Assembly (NCBI GenBank): GCA_030813035.1
Contig: JAUSTV010000016.1
Length of the DNA stretch: 64,000 nucleotides
Strand: one strand, 5' to 3'
Source of the DNA: Bacillus_BA fengqiuensis
GTDB taxonomy: Bacteria > Bacillota > Bacilli > Bacillales > Bacillaceae_H
The notes below the pieces were generated by a model that made no database searches, was not told the origin of the DNA, and saw nothing but the letters and a program-made list of their open reading frames with translations. The first letter of the stretch is position 1. Every line of letters starts with the position of its first letter. Below, piece by piece: positions 27,345 through 35,479 of the stretch. The translations under genes and the position numbers were made by a program.

Positions 27345-27614
27345 ATGATACAAAGCAACTTACAAAGAGTGATCGTGGGATCTGCTCTTGTTATAGCGAC
27401 AACTGCTCTTATACCGATTGCTAGACAAACTCTTCGCCCAGTGGTGAGGGATTTATCAAAACAAATGAAATATTTCCTTGTCTCTGCAAAAGAAGGGTTA
27501 GAAGATATGGCAGCAGAAGTAAAATTTGAAAGAATGAAAAAACAGATGTCCCAAGACATGTTGATTGATTGTGATGTTGAAATTGAGGAACAAACTGGAC
27601 GGATTTTTCACTAA
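27345..27614 (+). CDS. Small membrane protein (DUF5132-like), downstream of ATPase
   Basis: 89 residues. It has an N-terminal hydrophobic segment (IVGSALVIATTALIPIARQT) followed by LRPVVRDLSKQMKYFLVSAKEGLEDMAAEV, a helical amphipathic tail. This resembles the DUF5132 pattern found beside some cation pumps. ATG 27345 has AAGGAGG upstream, 51 bases after the ATPase stop and in the same operon. It may be an accessory or regulatory subunit of the pump; that is inference. Confidence 0.65.
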   Translation: MIQSNLQRVIVGSALVIATTALIPIARQTLRPVVRDLSKQMKYFLVSAKEGLEDMAAEVKFERMKKQMSQDMLIDCDVEIEEQTGRIFH

Positions 27615-27646
27615 GGTGAAAAACAGAGGGAGAAGGAGGGAAGAAG

Positions 27647-27883
27647 ATGGAACCTAAAAATGAAGAGGTCATCAGCCATTTGAGACAAGCCCTCTCACAC
27701 CTAGACACAGCATTAAATATGACAGTTTTGTCTCTACGTGAAAATCCTAGTTCAAAAAAAGTGGTCGGAACCATTTGGGAGGAGTTTCTCGGGACCTTTT
27801 TTGGAAGAGTGAGATCAAAAGGAAAAGAAAACAATATCAATTTGTTAACACTTATCTCCTTTCCTAAATTTCGGAAGTTTTAA
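27647..27883 (+). CDS. Uncharacterised small protein, last gene of ATPase operon
   Basis: 78 residues that I do not recognise. The N-terminal half is helical (EEVISHLRQALSHLDTALNMTVLSLREN), the C-terminal half basic and aromatic (WEEFLGTFFGRVRSKGKENN). AGAAGGAGGG precedes the ATG and a terminator follows directly. It is 32 bases after the preceding small gene, so it belongs to the same transcript as the ATPase. Confidence 0.65.
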   Translation: MEPKNEEVISHLRQALSHLDTALNMTVLSLRENPSSKKVVGTIWEEFLGTFFGRVRSKGKENNINLLTLISFPKFRKF

Positions 27884-27885
27884 GA

Positions 27886-27915
27886 AAAGAGCTGCCATTA
27901 TATTGGCAGCTTTTT
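27886..27915 (+). terminator. Intrinsic terminator of ATPase operon
   Basis: AGCTGCCA / TGGCAGCT stem with six-base loop and T5. Confidence 0.88.
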
Positions 27916-27917
27916 CC

Positions 27918-28497
27918 CTTGGAATTACGGACACTGGATGAATGACAATATCAATGCATAGAATACGTTAAACTCAGGACATGACTGGAGATTATTATAG
28001 TTGGATATGCAATGATGTTCAAAGGTGATACATTACATACATCTTATGTAATTAAGGAGTTACATGTATGGAGATGCTGTCTTGTAAGTCTCGATAAATG
28101 ATAAAAACGGAATGTTAATGAGGATGACTCCAAAGGGCTGCTTTTTGTCCTTCTAAGTCACCCTCTTGTCATTTAATCGCTCTTTTTAATCTTTATTCAC
28201 GGTTTTACTCACGACCATAGCAGTCAATCCATCTTCAAACGATTGGGAATATACACGGCCGATGGTAAGCGTTTGGATCAGCCGTTTCCGCCATCCCCTG
28301 GAAGTTCACATTATTATGCCGTTCTTCTCTGCATAGTTTCCCGCATGATATATCCCTTTACATTTTTTTTTATTATTTTTACACAAAATTTACAAGAATG
28401 TAGCACAAGATAAAAGCCTTCCTCCTATAATAATCCTTGAATCTATGAAATTGAACTTACTTTTATAGAAATATAGATTTTGGGAGGAACAATAAAA
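27918..28497. other. Intergenic region with a degraded coding remnant
   Basis: 580 bases with no intact gene. On the minus strand, about 28186-28305 reads as an open C-terminal fragment (WRKRLIQTLTIGRVYSQSF, then EDGLTAMVVSKTVNKD and a stop) with protein-like composition but no start. I cannot name the parent gene. A stem GAGG-TGACT / AGTCACCCTC spans 28122-28167. The AT-rich last 100 bases should hold the nucleotidase promoter. Confidence 0.35.
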
Positions 28498-30114
28498 ATG
28501 AAGTTTTCATCCAAATTAAAGAAAATGGCCATACCAGCACTTGCTTTATCTGTTACGTTATCTTCGGGAAGTGTATTCGCCTCTGGACAATCCCAAGCAT
28601 CAGGAATCCCTTTGTCCAATGATTCATACAAAAACCGTTATATTGATGTACAGCTTTTAGGAATCAACGACCTTCACGGACAATTGGATGTTACGCGTAA
28701 AGTCGGAGGAAAAGAAGTGGGCCGGGCCGATTATTTGGCTGCATATTTAAAACAGCGCGAATCGGAAAATAATAATACGCTGCTTGTTCATGCAGGGGAT
28801 ATAGTGGGAGCCAGCTCTCCCGTTTCTGCATTACAGCAGGACGAGCCTACGATCGAGCTTTTAAATAAAATGGGCTTTGATGTTGGAACAGTAGGAAATC
28901 ATGAGTTCGATGAAGGAGTTGCTGAAATGATGAGGCTGATTGATGGCGGTACCCATCCGAAGACAGGTGACTTTTCCGGAGCGGATTTCCCATATGTAGC
29001 AGCCAATGTCGTTGACAAGGAATCAGGGGAACCAATCTTGCCGCCTTATGTTGTAAAGAAAGTAAATGGTATGCCGATTGGGTTCATCGGAGTCGCTTTG
29101 TCCGATACACCAAGTGTTGTCATTCCAAGCGCGGTGGCTGGAGTTGAATTCACGGATGAAACAGAAGCAATCAATAAAGCTGCCGCGGAGTTGAAAGAGC
29201 AGGGAGTCGAAGCGATTGTCGTGCTCGCCCATAACCCGGGAAATTCCCAATCGGACGGCTCTAATGCGAGCGGAGAAATAGTGGATATCGCTAAAAACGT
29301 TGATGATGAAGTAGATGTGATGTTCGGGGGCCATAACCACTCTTATTTAAACACAGAAGTCGATGGAAAGCTTCTTGTTCAATCCTATTCATATGGAACA
29401 GCCTTCTCGGATGTGGATTTGCAAATTGATCCGCGCACAAAAGATATAGTGACCAAGAAAGCGGAAATTGTCACAACATTCCACGACGGCATCGAACCAG
29501 ATGCTGAAGTGAAAGAGATGCTGGAAAAATATGAAGCAGAAGTAGCTCCAATCATCAATCAAGTGATCGGTACTGCCAAAACAACTCTTACGGCTGGCCA
29601 AAATGCTACCGGTGAGTCGGCTCTTGGTAATTTCATTGCAGATGCCCAGCGTGATGCAATGAAGACAGACTTTGCTTTTATGAATCCGGGCGGCATTCGT
29701 GCTGATATTGAACAAGGTGAAGTAACATGGGGAGAGCTGTATAACGTTCAGCCGTTTAACAATGATTTGGTGAAAATGACGTTAACGGGGCAGCAAGTAG
29801 TCGATCTGTTAAATCAACAATGGCAGAATGGTCAAACTCGTATGCTTCAGGTTTCCGGTCTTACTTATACCTGGAGTAATAATAAAGTCGTTGGCGTATA
29901 CCTGCCTGACGGAACACCGATTAACCCGGCAGCAGAATATACGGTTGCGGCCAATAGCTTCCTTGCAGGCGGAGGTGATGGATTTACCGTATTCAACCAA
30001 GGGAAGAATCGGGAAGTCGGTCCTGTAGATCTTGATGCTCTTGTTAACTATGTGAAGGAGCAATCGCAGCCGTTTACTGCTAAGATTGAGGGACGCATCA
30101 CCCTATCCAATTAA
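28498..30114 (+). CDS. Secreted 5'-nucleotidase/bifunctional metallophosphatase
   Basis: 538-residue extracellular metallophosphoesterase of the UshA/YfkN group, which dephosphorylates nucleotides to nucleosides outside the cell. The signal peptide (KLKKMAIPALALSVTLSSGSVFASG) is cleaved after about residue 32. Metal-binding blocks are LGINDLHGQL, VHAGDIVGASSP, VGNHEFDEG and GGHNHSY. The 5'-nucleotidase C-terminal domain has FMNPGGIRADIEQGEVTWG and ANSFLAGGGDGFTVF. No LPxTG or anchor is seen, so it is probably released or loosely wall-bound. ATG 28498 follows GGGAGGAAC; an upstream in-frame TTG overlaps that site. Single gene with its own terminator. Confidence 0.95.
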   Translation: MKFSSKLKKMAIPALALSVTLSSGSVFASGQSQASGIPLSNDSYKNRYIDVQLLGINDLHGQLDVTRKVGGKEVGRADYLAAYLKQRESENNNTLLVHAGDIVGASSPVSALQQDEPTIELLNKMGFDVGTVGNHEFDEGVAEMMRLIDGGTHPKTGDFSGADFPYVAANVVDKESGEPILPPYVVKKVNGMPIGFIGVALSDTPSVVIPSAVAGVEFTDETEAINKAAAELKEQGVEAIVVLAHNPGNSQSDGSNASGEIVDIAKNVDDEVDVMFGGHNHSYLNTEVDGKLLVQSYSYGTAFSDVDLQIDPRTKDIVTKKAEIVTTFHDGIEPDAEVKEMLEKYEAEVAPIINQVIGTAKTTLTAGQNATGESALGNFIADAQRDAMKTDFAFMNPGGIRADIEQGEVTWGELYNVQPFNNDLVKMTLTGQQVVDLLNQQWQNGQTRMLQVSGLTYTWSNNKVVGVYLPDGTPINPAAEYTVAANSFLAGGGDGFTVFNQGKNREVGPVDLDALVNYVKEQSQPFTAKIEGRITLSN

Positions 30115-30128
30115 GCTGCAGCATGTGG

Positions 30129-30160
30129 AAGGAGCTGGTCTAAGAAGCCAGCTCCTTTAT
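30129..30160 (+). terminator. Intrinsic terminator of 5'-nucleotidase gene
   Basis: AAGGAGCTGG / CCAGCTCCTT stem followed by a short T-rich tail. Confidence 0.75.
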
Positions 30161-30235
30161 TGATATTTTCTCATAGAAGTTCCGACATATAAACCCACTG
30201 TTCTAATAGCTTCCCGCACATAAGGCTGATGAGCG

Positions 30236-31285
30236 TTACACTTTCGCTATCAGCTTTAACATATCTGCCATATCGAAGGGAGCCTCTTTTTTCATGGATT
30301 CGGCAAAATGGGAAACGAGGCGCAAGGTTTCGATACTTTGTACAGGATAATCACCTGCTGCACTTTCAGCAGACAGCATCACGGCATTCGTGCCGTCGAG
30401 TACAGCCTGAAAGACATCTGTCACTTCAGCCCTTGTAGGAATGGAATGATCGACCATCGATTGAAGCATTTGAGTGGCCGTGATGACATATGTATTCATT
30501 CGACTGCACTCGTTAATCATCGATTTTTGTAATACAGGAATCCAATGATAAGGTACTTCAACTCCTAAGTCGCCTCGTGCAATCATAATGGCATCTACCG
30601 CTTCACAAATAGGCTGAAAATTTTCGAGTGCTTCCATTGTTTCGATTTTAGCCACTAACTTTGGAGAAGCATCTGTCAGCTGCTTGATAAAATCACGTAT
30701 CTCTTGTATATGAGTGGATTTTCGAACAAATGAACAGGCGATATAATCAACCTCTTCTTGTACAAGAAATTGTATGTCTTGTTGATCTTTCTCTGTAATA
30801 GCCGGCAAATTGACAGGTGTACCGGGTAAATTCACGCCTTTATGGGAGGCGATTTCACCTCCTGCCTTCACCGTTGTTTCGATTTTATCCGTTTCTACCT
30901 TTTTGACGATTAACTCCACTTGCCCATCATTAATGAGAATTCGGCTTCCTTCTTTCACGTCATGAATGATGCCGGAATAATCTACGCTGGATCCGTCTTT
31001 ATTACCGATGGCAGTGCCAGTATACAGAGTGAAAGAAGCTCCTTCTTGAAGTGTCATTCGATCTTCCTCAATTACGCCCAATCTGATTTTGGGTCCCTGC
31101 AAATCACCTAAAATTTTAATGGAATCATCCAACGATTTCACTAATTGAATGACTTCCCGATGGCTTTCATGGGAACCGTGGGATAAATTCAGCCGCACGA
31201 TGGTCATGCCGTTTTGAATGAGTTTTGCTAACATGTCTTTGTTGCTGCTCGCTGGACCAATGGTACATATTCGGTCAATGGTCAT
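30236..31285 (-). CDS. Short pyruvate kinase-like protein lacking the C-terminal domain
   Basis: 349 residues, against about 470-585 for Bacillus pyruvate kinases. The A and B domains are present: ICTIGPAS, RLNLSHGS (substrate/K+ region), GDLQGPKIRLG, the catalytic Lys in LVAKIETMEALEN, MIARGDLGVEV, ATQMLQSM and TDVFQAVLDGTNAVMLSAESAAG. It ends shortly after the barrel, so the allosteric C domain and the extra PEP-utiliser-like domain of Bacillus PykA are missing. ATG 31285 is chosen because AGGGTG lies six bases before it. Either an unregulated paralogue or an enzyme of another phosphoryl-transfer reaction; not the housekeeping pyk. Confidence 0.88.
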   Translation of the reverse strand: MTIDRICTIGPASSNKDMLAKLIQNGMTIVRLNLSHGSHESHREVIQLVKSLDDSIKILGDLQGPKIRLGVIEEDRMTLQEGASFTLYTGTAIGNKDGSSVDYSGIIHDVKEGSRILINDGQVELIVKKVETDKIETTVKAGGEIASHKGVNLPGTPVNLPAITEKDQQDIQFLVQEEVDYIACSFVRKSTHIQEIRDFIKQLTDASPKLVAKIETMEALENFQPICEAVDAIMIARGDLGVEVPYHWIPVLQKSMINECSRMNTYVITATQMLQSMVDHSIPTRAEVTDVFQAVLDGTNAVMLSAESAAGDYPVQSIETLRLVSHFAESMKKEAPFDMADMLKLIAKV

Positions 31286-31602
31286 ACTGTTCACCCTTTC
31301 ATCTACTAGATAATTTTCAACAGAAAAAAAGATTTATCCAGGTTTTTATATTTAAGGTACATAGTACAGTGTGACTTTTTTCAGTGCTTTTTATGATTGA
31401 GCACGGGGAAATTAAATGAAACAACAATCCGGCCCCAAAGTGGCTCCAGATTGTTGGAAGCGGAAATGGAACATGCCGGATTTCCCGTTAATTGGTCAGT
31501 ATTCCCTCGTTAGTCATATAATCTAACAGACAGTGTATGGGTTTGTTGTCGTTCTTTCTAATCCAATTTTTGCCCATTCCCTGGAAAGGAGTGAGTGGAT
31601 GA
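31286..31602. other. Intergenic region upstream of tgl
   Basis: 317 bases between divergent genes. It should contain the promoters of the pyruvate kinase-like gene and of tgl, which in Bacillus is made late in the mother cell. I found no convincing sigma-K or sigma-A match. ACAATC/GATTGT half-sites near 31424-31455 may be a small hairpin. Confidence 0.3.
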
Positions 31603-32427
31603 ATGATAAAAATTAATCAAAAATGGTTAGATGTGAATCAAATCGAAGGGGGGATTTTGTCGAATGAAGCAGCTGAAATTCTCCAATCGATGGGAAAATA
31701 CAGTAAGGTTTATGAGTATGAGACAATGGAGCAGCTTGAATTTGAACTGGCGCTCAGGCTTCAAATCATGGAAGCGGCTGTTTTGCTGTATAACAGCGGG
31801 GTCGGATTTGCCACATTCCGCACATCGAAGTGCAATGAAGAATATTGGAAGCTTACGGAAAAAGGAGCCTTTATCCTTAAACCGAATGTTTTACCTCAAA
31901 CGGGGATTGAAGATATCTTCCGTAACGGAAACAAGTATGCGTTTGAATGCGCTACAGCCATGGTCATCGTATTTTATAAAGCTGTTTTAGAGTCGATTGA
32001 CAAGAGACAGTTCAATCGTCTTTTTGCAGGCCTTTATCTATATGATTGGCAATACGACGATGATCTCGGTCTTGATAGTCATAAGGGAACGGATTTTTTA
32101 CCGGGAGATTGCGTGTATTTCAAAAATCCTGATTACAACCCTAAAACGCCGCAATGGCAAGGTGAAAACGCGATTATTTTAGATGAGAACCTTTACTATG
32201 GACATGGGATTGGGGTCACAACCAGACAGGTAATCATTGACTTTTTAAATACAAAAAGAAAGAAAAACCCCGATCGAGCGGCATTTTTGACATCTCAAAT
32301 CGCCCGGCCCAACTTTCGGTATTTAAGCCGTTTTCGCTCAGCGGCATTGCGTGAAAACTCCGAGCATGTTTGCTGTTTTTCTAACGTGATTATTTCCACC
32401 ATCGGTTCGAAAACTTACTTTTTATGA
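31603..32427 (+). CDS. tgl: Spore-coat protein-glutamine gamma-glutamyltransferase
   Basis: Bacterial transglutaminase that cross-links coat proteins (epsilon-(gamma-glutamyl)-lysine bonds) during sporulation. 274 residues. The catalytic Cys lies in NKYAFECATAMVIVFY near residue 116. The family segments FATFRTSKCNEEYW, LYDWQYDDDLG, LPGDCVYFKNPDYNPKTPQWQGENAI and YYGHGIGV are present. Bacillus Tgl is usually about 245 residues. The conserved part ends near SQIARPNFRYL, and the last 30 residues are an unusual tail. AAAGGAGTG precedes the ATG. A large palindrome follows the stop. Confidence 0.95.
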   Translation: MIKINQKWLDVNQIEGGILSNEAAEILQSMGKYSKVYEYETMEQLEFELALRLQIMEAAVLLYNSGVGFATFRTSKCNEEYWKLTEKGAFILKPNVLPQTGIEDIFRNGNKYAFECATAMVIVFYKAVLESIDKRQFNRLFAGLYLYDWQYDDDLGLDSHKGTDFLPGDCVYFKNPDYNPKTPQWQGENAIILDENLYYGHGIGVTTRQVIIDFLNTKRKKNPDRAAFLTSQIARPNFRYLSRFRSAALRENSEHVCCFSNVIISTIGSKTYFL

Positions 32428-32431
32428 AAAG

Positions 32432-32487
32432 CTGAGGGTAGTCCCCGCCAAATGGGAGGGTTAAAACATCAGGGGACTGACCCTCAG
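32432..32487. repeat. Long inverted repeat (15-16 bp arms) after tgl
   Basis: CTGAGGGTAGTCCCC (32432-32446) and GGGGACTGACCCTCAG (32472-32487) pair over the whole arm with a single bulge. The loop is 25 bases. It is between convergent genes. The GGGGAC...GACCC type of arm is different from, but reminiscent of, the GGTGACAGG repeats elsewhere in the window. It may also serve as a terminator. Confidence 0.6.
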
Positions 32488-32490
32488 AAT

Positions 32491-32976
32491 TTATTTGTTT
32501 TCTATTTTTAGTGGAATGAATAATTCATGTTGCGGGGAACCATCCTTAGCGCTCTCTTCAAATATTGTTAAAATCGCGTTTGAACTCGTTGTTTCTTTAA
32601 AGGAAATCTCCGCTTCAAAATCTCCCCATTCGGGTGCCCCTTTATCTGCGGTGATAAAACCTTCCGCTAAAACATTATGATGATCATCTTCTAGTCTATA
32701 ATGAAAGGTTGCTTCAAATACACGGGCTTCTCCTTTTAACGTGAAAACTCCATGTATGGTTTGATTGGGAACCGGAGCCATGATTTTAAACGCTTCATTT
32801 TCCACAGCTTTTGTTTCCTCTTGATCGTTATCCTCTGTAGTTTCTTTCGTCTCTGGGGGCGTTTGTTTTTTGTCTTCGGAAGCTGGATTGGGAACTATTT
32901 CAGTCCATTGTTGGCAGCCGCTTGTGAAGATAATGACTACTAGTAGCCCGATTGAAATGAACCATTTTGTTTGCAT
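32491..32976 (-). CDS. Lipoprotein with Gmad2-type domain
   Basis: 161-residue exported lipoprotein. The signal peptide ends in the lipobox FTSGC (Cys 21). A Glu/Thr-rich linker (about 35-60) leads to an Ig-like Gmad2 domain (IMAPVPNQTIHGVFTLKGEARVFEATFHYRLED), as found in GerMN-type spore germination and sporulation proteins. Here the germane/sporulation GerM domain is absent, so it is a stand-alone Gmad2. It probably sits on the outer face of the membrane and binds a partner or ligand. GTGAGG precedes the ATG. Confidence 0.82.
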   Translation of the reverse strand: MQTKWFISIGLLVVIIFTSGCQQWTEIVPNPASEDKKQTPPETKETTEDNDQEETKAVENEAFKIMAPVPNQTIHGVFTLKGEARVFEATFHYRLEDDHHNVLAEGFITADKGAPEWGDFEAEISFKETTSSNAILTIFEESAKDGSPQHELFIPLKIENK

Positions 32977-33175
32977 GTGTTTTTCCTCACTTTTTCATTT
33001 TGTTTTTAGTAACGAAGCTTTGTAATAATGTATTCCTGCTGAGCTGTACATAGTATGCTGACAGAAATAAGGGTATATTTCAATTTTGAAAAAGATAAAT
33101 GTAAGGAGAGGCTGTTTTTCCTGTTGGGACATTTTCGTAGCTTGCAGACCGGGGCTTAAAATCAGCCTTTCGGGT

Positions 33176-33193
33176 GGTGACAGGCACTTTTAA
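33176..33193. repeat. Copy of the GGTGACAGGCAC dispersed repeat
   Basis: GGTGACAGGCACTTTTAA lies in the gap upstream of the glutamate dehydrogenase regulatory region. It shares 18 identical bases with the copy at 61843-61860. No obvious left arm is present here. Confidence 0.55.
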
Positions 33194-33203
33194 TATTTTA
33201 ATT

Positions 33204-33257
33204 TTTTTTGTAGCTTTCTGTAGTTTCTCGTTTGATTATGTAGCCCTTACTATAAAT
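33204..33257 (+). promoter_or_regulatory. Candidate GlnL operator and promoter of glutamate dehydrogenase gene
   Basis: Three copies of a TTT-TGTAG element end at 33213, 33223 and 33243 (TTTTTTGTAG, TTTCTGTAG, GATTATGTAG). They are one and two helical turns apart and are followed by a -10-like TATAAA at 33251. The same array, with the same 10/20 spacing and the same TATAAATTAAA, occurs on the minus strand at 40049-40107. The GlnL regulator of B. subtilis binds TTTTGT direct repeats, so GlnL is the likely ligand. Confidence 0.65.
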
Positions 33258-33326
33258 TAAATTCGATGCTTAAACAATGACACAATATTTTGAGTGTAAA
33301 CAACTATAACATTAGGGGTGTAAAGA

Positions 33327-34625
33327 ATGAAAGCAACAGTTTCTGTTGAAAGTGGTCATACCCAAAAGCAAGACAATAAGAAAAGTGAAACGTTTGATTT
33401 ATTAAATTCAACCCAGTCCGTCATAAAAGAGGCCGTTCGCAAGTTGGGGTACAACGATGAGATGTATGAGTTGTTGAAAGAGCCTCTTAGAATGCTTACG
33501 GTACGTATACCCGTTCGAATGGATGATGGTTCCATTCACGTTTTTACCGGCTATCGCTCTCAACATAATGATGCAGTTGGCCCTACAAAGGGAGGAGTAC
33601 GTTTTCATCCGGAAGTAAATGAAGAGGAAGTAAAAGCACTGTCCATGTGGATGAGTTTGAAATGCGGCATTTTCGACCTTCCGTACGGCGGCGGGAAAGG
33701 TGGAATCGTCTGTGATCCGCGGAATATGTCATTTCTTGAATTAGAACGTTTAAGTCGAGGATATGTGCGTGCGATTAGTCAAATTGTTGGACCGACGAAA
33801 GATATCCCCGCACCGGATGTATTTACCAATCCGCAAATTATGGCATGGATGATGGATGAGTACAGCCGTATTCAAGAATTTGATTCACCTGGATTTATTA
33901 CTGGAAAGCCGATTGTTCTTGGCGGTTCACAAGGACGTGAAACAGCTACGGCTACAGGAGTGACCATTTGTATCGAAGAGGCAGCAAAACGAAGAGGGAT
34001 TCCATTAAAAGATGCACGTGTGATTGTCCAAGGATTTGGGAATGCAGGGAGCTATCTCGCCAAATTCATGCAGGATGCAGGCGCAAAAGTAATTGGTATC
34101 TCGGATGCGTATGGTGCTCTTTATGATCCAAACGGACTTGATATTGATTATTTGCTTGACCATCGCGATAGTTTTGGGACCGTTACCAATTTATTTAACA
34201 ACGTCATAACAAACCAAGAATTATTGGAAAAAGAATGTGAAATTCTTGTGCCGGCTGCCATTTCCAATCAGATTACACGTGAGAACGCGGAGCGTATTAA
34301 AGCTGAAATTGTAGTTGAAGCCGCAAACGGACCAACAACACTTGAAGCAACAAATATCTTAACAAAACGCAATGTGCTGCTTGTTCCGGATGTACTTGCC
34401 AGCTCTGGCGGTGTAACGGTTTCCTATTTTGAGTGGGTGCAAAATAACCAGGGGTATTATTGGACAGAAGAAGAAGTGGCCCAGAAACTGCGCGATAAAA
34501 TAGTCGAGTCTTTTGAAAGGGTTTTCTCTACAGCCCAAAAACATCAAATAGATATGCGCTTAGCTGCCTATATGGTTGGCATAAAAAGGGTATCAGAAGC
34601 TTCACGTTTCCGTGGTTGGGTGTAA
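33327..34625 (+). CDS. gudB: Glutamate dehydrogenase (RocG/GudB type)
   Basis: Hexameric NAD-dependent glutamate dehydrogenase, 432 residues, which converts glutamate to 2-oxoglutarate and ammonium. Visible are GPTKGGVRFHPEVN, the catalytic-lysine region CGIFDLPYGGGKGG, the nucleotide-binding VIVQGFGNAGS and the C-terminal AANGPTT. The VKA segment near residue 110 is not duplicated, so it is not the cryptic gudB allele of B. subtilis 168. RocG and GudB cannot be told apart by sequence here. The upstream GTAG repeat array links it to the GlnK-GlnL glutamine system. The thioesterase gene follows 59 bases later. Confidence 0.95.
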   Translation: MKATVSVESGHTQKQDNKKSETFDLLNSTQSVIKEAVRKLGYNDEMYELLKEPLRMLTVRIPVRMDDGSIHVFTGYRSQHNDAVGPTKGGVRFHPEVNEEEVKALSMWMSLKCGIFDLPYGGGKGGIVCDPRNMSFLELERLSRGYVRAISQIVGPTKDIPAPDVFTNPQIMAWMMDEYSRIQEFDSPGFITGKPIVLGGSQGRETATATGVTICIEEAAKRRGIPLKDARVIVQGFGNAGSYLAKFMQDAGAKVIGISDAYGALYDPNGLDIDYLLDHRDSFGTVTNLFNNVITNQELLEKECEILVPAAISNQITRENAERIKAEIVVEAANGPTTLEATNILTKRNVLLVPDVLASSGGVTVSYFEWVQNNQGYYWTEEEVAQKLRDKIVESFERVFSTAQKHQIDMRLAAYMVGIKRVSEASRFRGWV

Positions 34626-34684
34626 AGGGGCATGTTGTCTCATTACCACGATAAGAGATTTAATTGTTTTAAGGAGATGTACTT

Positions 34685-35212
34685 ATGGAAGCAAAGTATT
34701 GTAAAGACTCACGAGTGATACGAACAAGTCGTATATTTCCAAATGACGTAAACAATCACAACACGTTATTTGGAGGCCGGTTAATGAGTGATGTGGACCA
34801 AGTCGCCTCCATTTCTGCAGCACGTCACAGCCGGCGGGAATGTGTCACGGCTTCCACCGATTCAGTTGACTTTTTACATCCGGTTCGAACGACCGATTCT
34901 GTTTGTTTTGAATCGTATGTGACATGGACAGGTACATCATCAATGGAGGTATTTGTAAAAATCATCGCAGAAGACTTGAAAAGCGGTGAACGTAAGATGG
35001 CTGCGACGGCTCTTTTAACGTTTGTCGCACTTGATGAGCATAAACGCCCAGCGCGTGTTCCTGAAGTCATTCCGGAAACAGAGGAAGAGAAAAAATTACA
35101 TGAAACGGCGCCTGAGCGAGCAAGAATGCGTAAAGAAAGAAAACAAAAAAGTAAAGAGTTAGCCGCGTTTTTAACGATGAATCATCCATGGGACCGGGAT
35201 GATTCGTTATAA
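34685..35212 (+). CDS. Acyl-CoA thioesterase, hotdog family (YkhA-like)
   Basis: 175-residue hotdog-fold thioesterase that hydrolyses acyl-CoA to free acid and CoA. Typical blocks are NNHNTLFGGRLMSDVDQVA (hotdog helix with active-site Asp), VTASTDSVDFLHPV and MAATALLTFVALDE. The tail is charged (ARMRKERKQKSKELAAFL). AAGGAGATG precedes the ATG. It may be read through from the glutamate dehydrogenase gene, as no clear terminator separates them. Confidence 0.93.
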   Translation: MEAKYCKDSRVIRTSRIFPNDVNNHNTLFGGRLMSDVDQVASISAARHSRRECVTASTDSVDFLHPVRTTDSVCFESYVTWTGTSSMEVFVKIIAEDLKSGERKMAATALLTFVALDEHKRPARVPEVIPETEEEKKLHETAPERARMRKERKQKSKELAAFLTMNHPWDRDDSL

Positions 35213-35292
35213 ATTAGATTCAGTATGTTCAGTAAAGAGTAAATAGCTTTAGGAAATCGTCTATTAATCTATTAATTGGAGGCACTTTTTTT

Positions 35293-35451
35293 ATGTGGGT
35301 TATCACTGTCTATTCAAAGGAAAATACAAAAATGTTCGAATTTGATACGGAAACTGAAGCAAGGGACGCATTCAACAAAATCCAGGGCTGTAAGATTCTT
35401 TCTGAGATTGTGTACTTTAATGATCCCCGTTTTGCTTTAGTCGGGGTTTAA
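35293..35451 (+). CDS. Small conserved-looking protein, 52 aa
   Basis: A short ORF with the product MWVITVYSKENTKMFEFDTE... ending ...FALVGV. The alternation of hydrophobic and charged residues suggests a small alpha/beta domain (VITVYSKENTKMFEF strand pair, TEAREAF-type helix, ILSEIVYF strand). GGAGG lies 11 bases before the ATG. It sits between the thioesterase and glutaminase genes on the same strand. I do not know a function. Confidence 0.6.
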   Translation: MWVITVYSKENTKMFEFDTETEARDAFNKIQGCKILSEIVYFNDPRFALVGV

Positions 35452-35479
35452 TTACATAAAATTAATGGGGGGGAGGAAT

